DNA of 64,000 nt. It comes from a virus. The stretch's first letter is position 1. The number at the start of each line of letters is the position of its first letter. The position numbers and the translations under genes were made by a program. The DNA is taken from positions 174,220 through 238,219 of the IMG/VR virus record IMGVR_UViG_3300021962_000021; one strand, given 5' to 3'. Below, one piece after another: positions 7,798 through 17,575 of this stretch. The notes beneath the pieces are model-generated. The model was not told the origin of the DNA, ran no database searches, and saw only the letters and a list, made by a program, of their open reading frames with translations.

Positions 7798-10700
7798 ATG
7801 AATTTAATAAACGAAGTAGATAAACCGGAAATTAAGAAAACTGTTGTAATATTTTCAGGCAGATTTCAACCCTTTCATAGAGGACATTATGCAACATATG
7901 AGCACTTAGTGTCAAAATTTGGTGCTGCAAATGTTTACATAGGAACATCAAATGACCAATCTGGTCCAAAATCTCCGTTTGGATTTAAAGAAAAAAAGGA
8001 AATTGCAACAAAGATGTTTGGTATTCCTTCAAATAGATTTATACAAATTCGTAATCCATATCAACCGATTGAAATACTTAAAAAATTCGATGGACAAACT
8101 ACGCAATATATTGCAGCAGTAGGAGAGAAAGATGCAACAAGATTGCAAGGTAAATACTTTAAACCATATAAAGGCAAAGCTGGATATGGTTATGATGAAA
8201 TTGGTTATGTTTATCCGGTACCAGCAGAACAAAATCCAATAAGCGGAACGGATGTTAGAAATGCATTAGGTAGTGGGAATGATGAAAAAGCTAAAAAGTT
8301 TTTTCTAAAAGCATATCCAAAATTTGATAAAGAAATATATAAAATGATAACAGGAAAGTTAAATGAGAATTTTATAAAAGGTTATCCATCAAAAGAAGAT
8401 GTTAAAAAAATCCAAAAGAAAAATGATGATATTCGTTCAGTAGCAACTACGGATGATTCATATGTATATGACCCAATTGCAGAATTAATTGGTAGAGTGG
8501 CAGCAGAAGAGATGTTTAATGAATTTATTTTAGAATATTTGGATGAAGCACCTAATAAAGCATTAGACCAAGACATCACTTATACAAATAGTAAAGGCCA
8601 GCAAAAGAAAATTAAAGCCAGGGATGCATTAAGATTACCAAAAGACCATCCAGCTCACGTACAAGCAGCTAAAATAGCAGGACCGGATGATGCACCTGTG
8701 AATGAACCAAAAGCAAAAAAAGAACCAGGAAAAGCAGCTCAAAAAGCAGCAGAACCATCTCAGCCTGGTCAACCAACCAAAAAAGACCAAACCCAACAAG
8801 GAAAAATAGATAAAGAAAAATCATCTACCAGTGCACAATCTGGAAAAGAACAAGGTCCACCACCTGAACAAAAATTAAGTGGAACTGAATTAAAATCTTC
8901 AGCAGAAACTACACCTAAAGACCAAAAAGCCGAAAAAGTAAAACAAGCATTGGATGGTGCAAGAAAAGAGTTATCAAAAGAAGATAACCAAACTATTGAT
9001 AAAGTAAACAACCCACAATCTCCGGAAAGAAAAGGAATGATGGGTAACATTAAAAATGGTTTAAAAAAGATTGGTGATGGATTAGGACATTGGGCAAAGC
9101 ATAAGGCAGAAATGGTCGGTGGAACGGTTGATGCAGTAAAAGCATTAGCAAATGGACAGAAAATTGGTTCTACTAAAAATAAAGAAACAGGCGAATGGGA
9201 ATACTCCGATGAAAAAAGAAAAGAACAGATAAAACATATAAAACACTTTGCATTGGATGCTGGATTGTTAATAGGTTCTATGGCATTGGGTGGAGCTGGA
9301 GTTGCAGGAGTAAAAGCAGTGATGGCAGGTAAAGGAGCGGCCGCAGCGGGTTCTGCAGCATTACACGGCGCCGCTGGTGCATTTACACATGGTGCCGTTG
9401 GATTTGGTGCACATTTGGGTAAAGATATTGCAAAACACGCCGCATTGGAAACATTAGGATTGGGAGGAGTTAGCGCAGCAGGTGGTGGAGCAGCGTTATC
9501 CATAGCAACGGGTGGGATATTGGAAATGATTAATGAAGAAATTGATGATAACAACAAATTTATATCAAACTTTATGAGAAAGGTTGTCGAAAAAATGGAA
9601 ACATATCAACTTTCCGATGAACAACTACTCAAATCTATTGAAAATTATAAGAAAAATAAACCAAAACAAGATGCAGCCGATTTGTTAAGAGAAAACCTTT
9701 CAGAAACAAAACAACAATCAATTCAACATTTTGTAGAGTTTGCAACTAAAAGATTAAAATTACAAGAAACACCAAAAGTTAATTTAGTAGGTGGTGGAGA
9801 ATTTGCAGAAATAAAAACCAGTTTAGGGGGATTTGACCCTGAAACAAAAGAAATATATGTTGCAACCGAAGGAAGATTAACGGCGGATATTTTAAGAACT
9901 CTTGCACATGAAATGGTTCACAGAAAGCAAGATGAAATGGGATTGGTTAGAAATCCTATGAAAGATGGTGCAGATGGTTCTCCAATAGAAAACCAGGCGC
10001 ATGCAGTTGCGGGTATTCTAATGAGGGAATATGGTAGAATTAACAAACAAATATATCAAGAAGGAAAAAACTCACCGGCATATAAAGGACCGGAAGGATA
10101 CGATGATAGTTGCGATTGTTATCCAAATGAAGATATTAACTTAGATGTTGATAAGGGTGATACTTTATTGATGGGAAAGTTTAAAAACAAAAAAGTTACA
10201 GTAAAAGATATTGGTGTAGATGACCACGGAATGCCAACAATCAATGGTAAGCAAGCAACTACATTTCGTAAAGTAGATGAAATGGGCAGTAAGGATATTC
10301 ATTTTAAAAATATTTTAGATAAACTAAAAAACGGAAACTATACAACAAGAAAGAAGATAGCAATGGCAATTGTCGGTAAGTATAATGCAAGTAGAGATAC
10401 CATTGTAAGAGCTTTGCGTAATATGGGATATGATGATATTACAAATGTTGAAAAGCAAGCCGGAATAGAATTAAATGAAAATTTATTATTAGAAGGTGGT
10501 GCATATGGACACATGTCGCATCCATTTGATGATATGGATTTAACATTTGGTGACCTTAAAAATATAATTACAGGAGCACTGAATGGTGATTTGGGTGTAG
10601 TAAGAGAGAAAACCGATGGACAAGCATTAGCTATCAGTTGGAAGAATGGTAGATTGATTGCAGCAAGAAACAAAGGACATTTAGCAAATGCTGGAGCAAA

Positions 10701-11682
10701 TGCTATGGGTATTGAAGATGTTGCATCAAAGTTTGCCGGAAGAGGTGGATTAACCGATGCATACAATTTCGCAATGAGAGATTTATCAGCTGCAATTAGT
10801 TCTCTATCAGAAGCACAAAGGAAAAAAATATTCAACGAAGGACAATGTTTTATGAATTTGGAAGTAATATGGCCAACTTCGGTAAATGTTATTCCTTATG
10901 GACAGGCTTTATTAGTATTCCACAATACAACATGTTATGATGAGAAAGGTGTTGCAATTGGAGCAGACCAAGGAGCATCATCTACATTAGCAGGAATGAT
11001 TAAGCAAGTAAATGCAGATGTTCAATCAAAATATACAATACAAGGCCCGCCTATTACTTCAATTCCAAAAGATGAAAACCTTTCTTCTAAACAAGGAAAG
11101 TATTTATCAAAATTAAGTAAACTACAATCTGAATTTAAATTATCCGATAGTGATACGGTTGCACTTTATCATCAGAGTTGGTGGGAAAATTTTATAGATA
11201 AAAAATCTCCAGTTAAAGTTGATAAATTAACAAAAGAAGCTTTAGTAAGAAGATGGGCATTTGGTGATAAATCGTTTAGATTAAATACAATATCAAATCC
11301 TAAGTTACAAGAGTGGGCAATAGAGAACGATAAAGTAAATGTAGAAAAACAACAAAAAGAAAATATAAAACCATTTGAAGAAATATTTTTAAGTGTTGGA
11401 GCAGATGTATTAGATTTTGTAAGTTCAGTATTGACAGTTCATCCGGAAAAAGCAATAAGAGCAATAAAGAATAAATTTAAATCAGTTGCATCTGAAGTTA
11501 GAGGGAGTGGAGATAAAACAAAAATACAAAAACTTAAATCGGAATTAAAAAGATTAAATGATTTAGGTGGAATTGATAGAATAGTTGCATCTGAAGGTTT
11601 GGTATTTTTCTATAACGGAAAAACATATAAATTGACAGGAACATTCGCACCGTTAAATCAAATATTAGGATTATTTTATTAA
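7798..11682 (+). CDS. Giant multidomain protein: nucleotidyltransferase + metallopeptidase + ligase-like
   Basis: A 1294-aa protein. Residues 14-190 form a cytidylyltransferase-like fold: FSGRFQPFHRGH (HRGH 27-30) and ISGTDVR (148-154), as in NMNAT/phosphopantetheine adenylyltransferases. Residues 260-420 are a Pro/Lys/Ala-rich linker. Residues 480-570 are hydrophobic Gly/Ala-rich. Residues 660-760 hold a zinc-peptidase HEMVH (704-708). From residue 900 a ligase-type nucleotidyltransferase follows with KTDG (938-941, motif I), ARNKG and MNLEVIWP. LxE sites fit gp21 prohead-protease cleavage: LDE250, LQE657 and LLE899, the last two at domain starts. Probably packaged in the head and cleaved there. 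It lies upstream of gp17. Confidence 0.7.
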   Translation: MNLINEVDKPEIKKTVVIFSGRFQPFHRGHYATYEHLVSKFGAANVYIGTSNDQSGPKSPFGFKEKKEIATKMFGIPSNRFIQIRNPYQPIEILKKFDGQTTQYIAAVGEKDATRLQGKYFKPYKGKAGYGYDEIGYVYPVPAEQNPISGTDVRNALGSGNDEKAKKFFLKAYPKFDKEIYKMITGKLNENFIKGYPSKEDVKKIQKKNDDIRSVATTDDSYVYDPIAELIGRVAAEEMFNEFILEYLDEAPNKALDQDITYTNSKGQQKKIKARDALRLPKDHPAHVQAAKIAGPDDAPVNEPKAKKEPGKAAQKAAEPSQPGQPTKKDQTQQGKIDKEKSSTSAQSGKEQGPPPEQKLSGTELKSSAETTPKDQKAEKVKQALDGARKELSKEDNQTIDKVNNPQSPERKGMMGNIKNGLKKIGDGLGHWAKHKAEMVGGTVDAVKALANGQKIGSTKNKETGEWEYSDEKRKEQIKHIKHFALDAGLLIGSMALGGAGVAGVKAVMAGKGAAAAGSAALHGAAGAFTHGAVGFGAHLGKDIAKHAALETLGLGGVSAAGGGAALSIATGGILEMINEEIDDNNKFISNFMRKVVEKMETYQLSDEQLLKSIENYKKNKPKQDAADLLRENLSETKQQSIQHFVEFATKRLKLQETPKVNLVGGGEFAEIKTSLGGFDPETKEIYVATEGRLTADILRTLAHEMVHRKQDEMGLVRNPMKDGADGSPIENQAHAVAGILMREYGRINKQIYQEGKNSPAYKGPEGYDDSCDCYPNEDINLDVDKGDTLLMGKFKNKKVTVKDIGVDDHGMPTINGKQATTFRKVDEMGSKDIHFKNILDKLKNGNYTTRKKIAMAIVGKYNASRDTIVRALRNMGYDDITNVEKQAGIELNENLLLEGGAYGHMSHPFDDMDLTFGDLKNIITGALNGDLGVVREKTDGQALAISWKNGRLIAARNKGHLANAGANAMGIEDVASKFAGRGGLTDAYNFAMRDLSAAISSLSEAQRKKIFNEGQCFMNLEVIWPTSVNVIPYGQALLVFHNTTCYDEKGVAIGADQGASSTLAGMIKQVNADVQSKYTIQGPPITSIPKDENLSSKQGKYLSKLSKLQSEFKLSDSDTVALYHQSWWENFIDKKSPVKVDKLTKEALVRRWAFGDKSFRLNTISNPKLQEWAIENDKVNVEKQQKENIKPFEEIFLSVGADVLDFVSSVLTVHPEKAIRAIKNKFKSVASEVRGSGDKTKIQKLKSELKRLNDLGGIDRIVASEGLVFFYNGKTYKLTGTFAPLNQILGLFY

Positions 11683-11694
11683 AATTAAAAAGTT

Positions 11695-12366
11695 ATGCAA
11701 AAAAGAACCAGTTTTGACCAAAAAAACAAATACATTCACAAATCTCGTAAAAAGATTATTGATACCGTATTTGGTAGAGAAGATAATACACAAAGAGTCT
11801 TTGGTTATGAAAAAGTAGAAGATACTACAAAAAGAGAAGTTGGAGAAAAGTGGACTGATGCCGATGGTAAAGAGTGGGAGCAAAGAGAAGGATACAAAGT
11901 TGCCGTATCTCAAATGGATGATGTTAGAGATTATTTAAAAAAATTAACTACATGTAAAAATTCAGAATGTAAAACAACAACTTATACCAAAGCCGATAAA
12001 AAACTTATAGTAAGAGCCGGTTATTGTATTAATTGTAATATTGAATTTGAAGCAAAATTGAAAAAAGAAGGTGTTTATCCATTTTATGAAGATTACAAAA
12101 TAACTTCTAATAAAATTGGATGGTTAAGAGATTATAAACAAAAAATGGAAGATAGTTTAAAATATATTACAAAAGATTATCAAATGGTTTATGAAAATGG
12201 ACATGTTGAAAATTGGAATTGGGATATAGATATAGATAAGGTAAAAGCAGATTTAAAAAATGATATAGATAGTTCTTATGAAGCATTGGAATTATTAATA
12301 CATAGAAAAAGGTTATTGGAAGATAAGTTACGAGAATTAAATTATGAAGAACTAATAAAAAATTAA
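11695..12366 (+). CDS. Hypothetical protein with zinc-ribbon-like Cys motif
   Basis: A 223-aa protein, basic and charged. Cys87, Cys92, Cys111 and Cys114 (CKNSEC ... CINC) form a plausible four-Cys zinc ribbon around residues 85-116. The C-terminal 60 residues look like a long helix or coiled coil. It sits 12 nt after the giant protein and just upstream of a membrane protein and the terminase. A small-terminase (gp16) role is conceivable from position only; no gp16 motif was recognised. Confidence 0.5.
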   Translation: MQKRTSFDQKNKYIHKSRKKIIDTVFGREDNTQRVFGYEKVEDTTKREVGEKWTDADGKEWEQREGYKVAVSQMDDVRDYLKKLTTCKNSECKTTTYTKADKKLIVRAGYCINCNIEFEAKLKKEGVYPFYEDYKITSNKIGWLRDYKQKMEDSLKYITKDYQMVYENGHVENWNWDIDIDKVKADLKNDIDSSYEALELLIHRKRLLEDKLRELNYEELIKN

Positions 12367-12368
12367 TT

Positions 12369-13025
12369 ATGAAAAAATTATTGAATTTTAAAAACATTGC
12401 TATCGCAGCATTGATTATTTACATTTTATTACAATGGTTTAACCCAGGTGGAGTTATGCCAGGTGGAAGAACTATCAGAATTGATGGTAAAAAATATGAA
12501 GTATTAAAGCACACAATCGACACGGTTGAAGTAGAAAAATTAAAAGTAGTTACTAAAAAAGGAAAAGATATTGTACATGAAGTAATTGATGTGGATACTT
12601 TAGTTTTAAAAGAATTGGTAAATGTAGATTCTGCAGCAATTCTTAAAGATTATTTATCAAAAGTAATTTATAAAGATACATTATTCCTTCCTGATTCATT
12701 AGGAACTGTTTCATTAGTTGATACTATTACTAAAAACAGAATATTAGGTAGAACATTTGACGCAAAAGTAAAACAAAGAGAAATAAAAGAAACTCTTATT
12801 GTTAAAGAACCGGCTAAACACCAACTTTATTATGGTTTAAATGGTGGATTCAACAAAGCAGATGTGGTATCTCATGTAGGAGCAGGTTTAATGTTAAAAA
12901 CCAAAAAAGATAAATTATATCAATTTGGTGTAGGTGTTACAAATAGAACAGTTGATGGAACAAATGGTTCATTATCACCGTTTATAAATTTTGGAACATA
13001 TTGGAAAATTAAATTGAAAAAATAA
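12369..13025 (+). CDS. Membrane-anchored hypothetical protein with beta-rich C-terminus
   Basis: A 218-aa protein. Residues 9-24 (NIAIAALIIYILLQWF) form one N-terminal membrane segment after a basic KK start. The middle is charged, with alternating Val/Lys/Glu. The last 60 residues (YYGLNGGFNK... FINFGTYWKIKL) are Gly/aromatic-rich like beta strands of an envelope protein. The topology recalls an envelope-spanning lysis or entry protein, but no spanin lipobox is present. The stop shares a base with the terminase start (TAATG). Confidence 0.5.
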   Translation: MKKLLNFKNIAIAALIIYILLQWFNPGGVMPGGRTIRIDGKKYEVLKHTIDTVEVEKLKVVTKKGKDIVHEVIDVDTLVLKELVNVDSAAILKDYLSKVIYKDTLFLPDSLGTVSLVDTITKNRILGRTFDAKVKQREIKETLIVKEPAKHQLYYGLNGGFNKADVVSHVGAGLMLKTKKDKLYQFGVGVTNRTVDGTNGSLSPFINFGTYWKIKLKK

Positions 13026-14635
13026 TGAGTGTTCAAGGGCAACCAAAGAAAACACTTAAAGAGATAATTGCTGATGAATATCGTAGATGTGCGGGAGACC
13101 CCATCTACTTTATGAAAAAATATTGTATGATTCAGCACCCGGTGAGAGGTAAAATACCCTTTCACCTTTATCCTTTCCAGGAATCTTGTTTGACAGATTT
13201 TAAAGATAATCGTTTTAACATAATTCTTAAAAGTAGACAATTGGGTTTATCTACACTTTCTGCCGGTTATATTCTTTGGAAAATGATATTCAATCAGGAT
13301 TTTAACGCCTTAGTAATTGCAACCAAAGTGACCGTTGCAAAAAACTTAGTAGAGAAAGTAAGAGTTATGCATGACCTCCTTCCTGTTTGGTTGAGAGATG
13401 GTGGAACAGCGGCAGCTGAAGATAATAAACTTTCTCTTAAATTAAAAAATGGTTCACAAGTAAAAGCAATCGCATCTTCTCCAGATGCCGGACGTTCGGA
13501 AGCCTTATCACTACTTGTTGTGGATGAGGCAGCTTTCATTAGAGATATTGATGAAATTTGGTTATCAGCACAATCAACCTTATCAACGGGTGGTTCTGCT
13601 ATTGTATTATCTACACCAAATGGTGTTGGTAACTGGTTTCATAAAATGTGGGTTGAAGGTGAAAATGGAACGAATGGATTTAATACGATAAAACTTCATT
13701 GGACAGTTCACCCAGAAAGAAATCAGGCTTGGAGAGATGAACAAACTCGTATCTTAGGAGTTAAGGGTGCAGCACAAGAATGTGATTGTGACTTTATTGG
13801 TTCTGGTGATAATGTAATTGACCCACAATTATTGATGTGGTATAAAGACACTTATGTTATGGACCCTGTTGAAAAAAGAGGATTCGATGGAAACTTGTGG
13901 GTATGGGAACATCCAAACTACAATAGGCAATATATGGTAGTAGCCGACGTTGCCAGAGGTGATGGTTCGGATTATTCTACCGCACAAGTCATAGATATTG
14001 AAGATTCATCACAGGTTGCAGAGTATAGAGGTAAAATTGATACAAAAGATTTTGGAAACTTCTTAACAGCATTAGCAACGGAATATAACAATGCATTATT
14101 AGTAATAGAAAACTCAAATGTGGGATGGGCATGTATTCAGCAAGTAATTGACAGAGCATATCCTAATTTATTCTATATGAGTAATGATTTGAAATATGTG
14201 GATGTTGAAAAACAAATGTCTAATAAATATTATAGAGATGAAAGACAAATGGTTGCAGGATTTTCAACTACAACCAAAACAAGACCTCTTATCATATCAG
14301 CATTGGATACCTATATGAATGATAAAGATATTCTCATTCGTTCCCAAAGATTGATAGATGAATTATTTACTTTTATTTGGAATAATGGTAGAGCCGAAGC
14401 AATGAAGGGATATAATGATGACCTTACAATGGCATTGGCAATCGGATTATGGGTTAGAAATACTGCATTAAGATTAAGACAAGAAGGTATAGATTTAACA
14501 AAAGCAATGTTGGGTTCTTCACAAATAAATAAATATGAAAGTGTGTATACCGCGCATTCGCATTTAAAGAAAAATCCATACGAAATGGATATGGGTAGAG
14601 GAGAAAAGGAGAATCTTCATTGGTTATTAGGATAA
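13025..14635 (+). CDS. 17: Terminase large subunit gp17 (packaging ATPase-nuclease)
   Basis: A 536-aa protein that translocates phage DNA into the prohead and cuts the concatemer. The ATPase has a Walker A-like SRQLGLST (70-77), where the usual Lys is Leu as I recall for other marine T4-like terminases. The Walker B is LLVVDEAAF (D167-E168), followed by a coupling-motif-like VLSTPNG. The RNase H-like nuclease has VVADVARGDGSDYS (D308) and a later VIENSNVG block. Length is close to T4 gp17 (610 aa). The start is set by the TAATG junction. Confident family call. Confidence 0.95.
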   Translation: MSVQGQPKKTLKEIIADEYRRCAGDPIYFMKKYCMIQHPVRGKIPFHLYPFQESCLTDFKDNRFNIILKSRQLGLSTLSAGYILWKMIFNQDFNALVIATKVTVAKNLVEKVRVMHDLLPVWLRDGGTAAAEDNKLSLKLKNGSQVKAIASSPDAGRSEALSLLVVDEAAFIRDIDEIWLSAQSTLSTGGSAIVLSTPNGVGNWFHKMWVEGENGTNGFNTIKLHWTVHPERNQAWRDEQTRILGVKGAAQECDCDFIGSGDNVIDPQLLMWYKDTYVMDPVEKRGFDGNLWVWEHPNYNRQYMVVADVARGDGSDYSTAQVIDIEDSSQVAEYRGKIDTKDFGNFLTALATEYNNALLVIENSNVGWACIQQVIDRAYPNLFYMSNDLKYVDVEKQMSNKYYRDERQMVAGFSTTTKTRPLIISALDTYMNDKDILIRSQRLIDELFTFIWNNGRAEAMKGYNDDLTMALAIGLWVRNTALRLRQEGIDLTKAMLGSSQINKYESVYTAHSHLKKNPYEMDMGRGEKENLHWLLG

Positions 14636-14640
14636 TCTTA

Positions 14641-14648
14641 TATTTATA
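14641..14648 (+). promoter_or_regulatory. Late-promoter candidate TATTTATA
   Basis: A perfect copy followed by GATTGAA. It ends 17 nt before the ATG of the Cys-rich modular protein gene, in the 30-nt gap after gp17. Confidence 0.5.
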
Positions 14649-14665
14649 GATTGAAACTATTATAA

Positions 14666-15742
14666 ATGAACGAAGATTTAAATAAGTGGTTTAAAGAAAA
14701 GTGGGTAAACATCGGCAAAAAAGTTGATGGTAAACACCCACCATGTGGAACTTCGGGAGATAAAAGTGGATATGCAAAATGTGTTCCCGCTGCAAAAGCT
14801 GCTGGAATGAGTAAAAAAGAAAAAGAGTCTGCAACTCGTAGAAAAAGAGCTGCACAAAATGATGCAGGTAGAGGTGGTAAACGTAGTAGTGGACAGGGTA
14901 AAACCCCCATATATGTTTCTACTAAACCAAAAAACGAAGATTGGAGCCAAAAATATAAAAATAGTATAGATTGTAATAATCCAAAAGGTTTTTCTCAAAA
15001 AGCACATTGTGCAGGAAAGAAAAAAAATGAAACTATGAAAATAGAAGAAAAAATAAATCTTTTTTTAGAAAAGAATTGCCCGACAGACCCTGGTAAATGG
15101 GCAGCATCTAAAGCAGCAGCAAAATCTAAGTTTGATGTATATCCATCAGCTTACGCAAACGGATGGGCTGCAAAAAACTACAAATCAAAAGGTGGTGGTT
15201 GGAGAACTTGTAATGAAAGTTTAGGAGAATTAAACGCATTGCATGAATGTTGGGATGGATATAGAGAGATTGGTGGTAAAATCAAAAATGGTAAAATGGT
15301 TCCTAATTGTGTACCTGTAAAAGAAAATATTAAAGATATGAGATTAGTAAATTTAATGCCAGTAAATGGTAAAAACATCAATGAACAAATAGATGAGGTA
15401 GAAGAATATGATGTAGATAACGAACAAGATATGAAAGAGTTCGTTCAGTTTATGAGAGAATATGTTACACAATTAAATGAAGCAGGATGTCCATGTGTAT
15501 TTGAGGCAGAATATCAAGGTAGAAAAGTTCAACTTGGTAAACCAATGCAAGGAGATGTTAAGAAATTCAAAGTTTATGTAAAAAATGCAAGTGGTAATGT
15601 TGTTAAGGTAAACTTTGGTGACCCTAATATGAGAATTAAAAAATCAAACCCAGATAGAAGAAGAAGTTTTAGAGCTAGACATAATTGCGATAATCCAGGA
15701 CCAAGATGGAAAGCAAGATATTGGAGTTGTAGAAAATGGTAA
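14666..15742 (+). CDS. Modular Cys-rich probable internal head protein (DUF5872-like N-terminus)
   Basis: A 358-aa string of small modules. Residues 1-88 (WFKEKWVNI, PCGTSGDKSGYAKCVPAAKA, RRKR) match DUF5872. Residues 92-118 hold a DCNNPKGFSQKAHCAGKKK unit. Residues 136-180 hold a DVYPSAYANGWAAKNYKSKG unit. Residues 195-217 hold a CWDGY...VPNCVPVKE unit. Residues 273-358 end in NFGDPNMRIKKSNP and ARYWSCRKW. I recall each unit as a separate piece of other phage head-region proteins. FLE135, LHE194 and LNE272 precede modules and fit prohead-protease cleavage. Function unknown; nucleic-acid or zinc binding inside the capsid is a guess. Confidence 0.6.
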   Translation: MNEDLNKWFKEKWVNIGKKVDGKHPPCGTSGDKSGYAKCVPAAKAAGMSKKEKESATRRKRAAQNDAGRGGKRSSGQGKTPIYVSTKPKNEDWSQKYKNSIDCNNPKGFSQKAHCAGKKKNETMKIEEKINLFLEKNCPTDPGKWAASKAAAKSKFDVYPSAYANGWAAKNYKSKGGGWRTCNESLGELNALHECWDGYREIGGKIKNGKMVPNCVPVKENIKDMRLVNLMPVNGKNINEQIDEVEEYDVDNEQDMKEFVQFMREYVTQLNEAGCPCVFEAEYQGRKVQLGKPMQGDVKKFKVYVKNASGNVVKVNFGDPNMRIKKSNPDRRRSFRARHNCDNPGPRWKARYWSCRKW

Positions 15743-15774
15743 TTTGGTAAACCCAAAAAAAATTCGTATATTAT
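15743..15774 (+). promoter_or_regulatory. Bacteroidota-type promoter upstream of gp20
   Basis: TTTG at 15743-15746, a 20-nt spacer, then TATATTAT at 15767-15774. This fits the Bacteroidota TTTG / TAnnTTTG form with two mismatches in the -7 box. The ATG of gp20 follows 17 nt after the -7 box. Confidence 0.55.
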
Positions 15775-15791
15775 AAAAAATTATATCATAG

Positions 15792-17528
15792 ATGGCAGAT
15801 AAATCAATATTTGGTAGGTTACAAAAATTATTTTCAACAAATACCATAATTCGTAAAACACCTGATGGGGTGAAAGTTGTTGATACAGATGAGTATCAAT
15901 CAATGACCACTAACCTCGTTGACCGTTTTATGAAATTAAAGGTAAGTAATTATGCAGGTGGAGTAGAATCGGGATTAGCATATCAACAAGTTCGTATTGA
16001 CCTTTTTAGGGATTACGATTCAATGGATATGGACCCAATTATTTCATCAGCATTGAATGTATATGCGGATGAGTGCACTGCCAGAAATGAATTTGGAAAT
16101 GTTCTTAAAATTCATCACGAAGATGATAACATAAAGCAAATATTAGAAAATCTTTTTTATGATATTCTAAATATAGAACATACCTTATGGATGTGGACAA
16201 GAAATTTAGTTAAATATGGTGATTTCTATTTACAATTAGAAATGGCCGAAGGATTGGGTATTGTAAATGCACTTCCAATGTCTACTTACGAAATGAGTAG
16301 AATTGAAGGTTTCGATCCTGAAAATCCTCAAAGAGTTAAATTTGTATACGCCCCATACCAAAATCCATATAATGCGGTAGGACAAACTGCAAAGAAAGAA
16401 TACGAAAACTATGAAATAGCACACTTTAGATTAAATGGTGATGCAAACTTTTTACCTTACGGAAAATCTATGATTGAAGGTGGTAGAAGAGTTTGGAAAC
16501 AATTATCTTTAATGGAAGATGCTATGTTAATTCATAGAGTAATGAGAGCTCCTGAAAAAAGAATTTTTAAAGTTGATGTTGGTAATATTCCACCAAACGA
16601 AGTGGATAACTATATGCAAAAAATTATCAACGCATCTAAAAAAGTTCCATTTTTGGATGAAAGAACAGGAGAATATAACTTAAAATATAATATCCAAAAC
16701 TTAATCGAAGATTATTATATGCCAGTTCGTGGTAGTGATAATGGAACATCAATAGATACTTTGAAAGGGTTGGAATATAATATGACAGACGATATTAATT
16801 ATCTAAAAGGAAAATTATTAGCCGCATTACAAATTCCAAAGGCTTTCTTAGGATACGAAGAAGATACAAATGGTAAAGCAACTTTGGCCGGCATGGATGT
16901 TCGTTTTGCAAAAACAATTGAAAGAATACAAAGAGTTATTGTTTCGGAATTGACAAAGATTGCAATTGTTCACTTATATGCACAGGGTATAGATGATGAG
17001 AGATTGACAAACTTCAGTTTAGAATTAACCATTCCATCTAAAATATATGAACAAGAAAAAGTTGAGTTATACACTTCAAAAGTAGCATTAATTACTCAAA
17101 TGCAACAAACAAAAATGGTTTCTAAAAAGTGGATGTATGAAACTATTTTAGGAATGGCAAAAGATGAACAAGATGAACAAACTTTAGCTGTATTAGAAGA
17201 TACTAAACAGGCATTTCGTTTAACTTCAATTGAATCACAAGGTGTTGACCCTGCTAAAGAAACTGGTACTGATGGACCAACAAATGTAGAAGAAGAATTA
17301 AATAAATTAAAATCAGAATTAGAGGAAGATGGTGTTGGTAGACCAAAAGACCCTGTTAGATATGGACATGATGACCATCCAGAGGGAAGAGACCCGTTGG
17401 GAATAAAAACTTTAAAAACAAAAGAAGGCTCTGTAAAATACAAACCAAGAAATTCATATTTAGAGATATTTAAAGATATGAATGGTAATAAAAAGACTAT
17501 TTTGACAGAGAATTTGGATAAAAAGTAA
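15792..17528 (+). CDS. 20: Portal vertex protein gp20
   Basis: A 578-aa protein forming the dodecameric DNA channel at the unique head vertex. The diagnostic C-terminal half has YNMTDDINYLKGKLLAALQ, then IPKAFLGYEEDTNGKATLA and RFAKTIERIQRVIVSEL, the conserved gp20 block. The N-terminal part has PIISSALNVYADECTARNE, typical of this portal family. Length is close to T4 gp20 (524 aa). It starts the head module behind its own promoter. The 3' end is Lys/Asp-rich. Confidence 0.95.
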   Translation: MADKSIFGRLQKLFSTNTIIRKTPDGVKVVDTDEYQSMTTNLVDRFMKLKVSNYAGGVESGLAYQQVRIDLFRDYDSMDMDPIISSALNVYADECTARNEFGNVLKIHHEDDNIKQILENLFYDILNIEHTLWMWTRNLVKYGDFYLQLEMAEGLGIVNALPMSTYEMSRIEGFDPENPQRVKFVYAPYQNPYNAVGQTAKKEYENYEIAHFRLNGDANFLPYGKSMIEGGRRVWKQLSLMEDAMLIHRVMRAPEKRIFKVDVGNIPPNEVDNYMQKIINASKKVPFLDERTGEYNLKYNIQNLIEDYYMPVRGSDNGTSIDTLKGLEYNMTDDINYLKGKLLAALQIPKAFLGYEEDTNGKATLAGMDVRFAKTIERIQRVIVSELTKIAIVHLYAQGIDDERLTNFSLELTIPSKIYEQEKVELYTSKVALITQMQQTKMVSKKWMYETILGMAKDEQDEQTLAVLEDTKQAFRLTSIESQGVDPAKETGTDGPTNVEEELNKLKSELEEDGVGRPKDPVRYGHDDHPEGRDPLGIKTLKTKEGSVKYKPRNSYLEIFKDMNGNKKTILTENLDKK

Positions 17529-17546
17529 TAAACGAACAGAAAAGTA

Positions 17547-17554
17547 TATTTATA
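17547..17554 (+). promoter_or_regulatory. Late-promoter candidate TATTTATA
   Basis: A perfect copy in the gap after gp20, ending 21 nt before the ATG at 17576. Confidence 0.5.
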
Positions 17555-17575
17555 TCTGATAAATAATATCAATTG

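Noticed and set aside
8769-9557. A 262-codon reverse-strand frame opposite the 1294-aa gene
   Set aside because: It mirrors the Ala/Lys/Gly codons of the real gene, gives a low-complexity Pro/Ser/Ala product, has no leader, and every other gene is on the + strand.
13025-14635. Treating the Leu in the terminase Walker A (SRQLGLST) as an inactivating change
   Set aside because: I recall the same form in other marine T4-like terminases, so it is probably a normal family variant.
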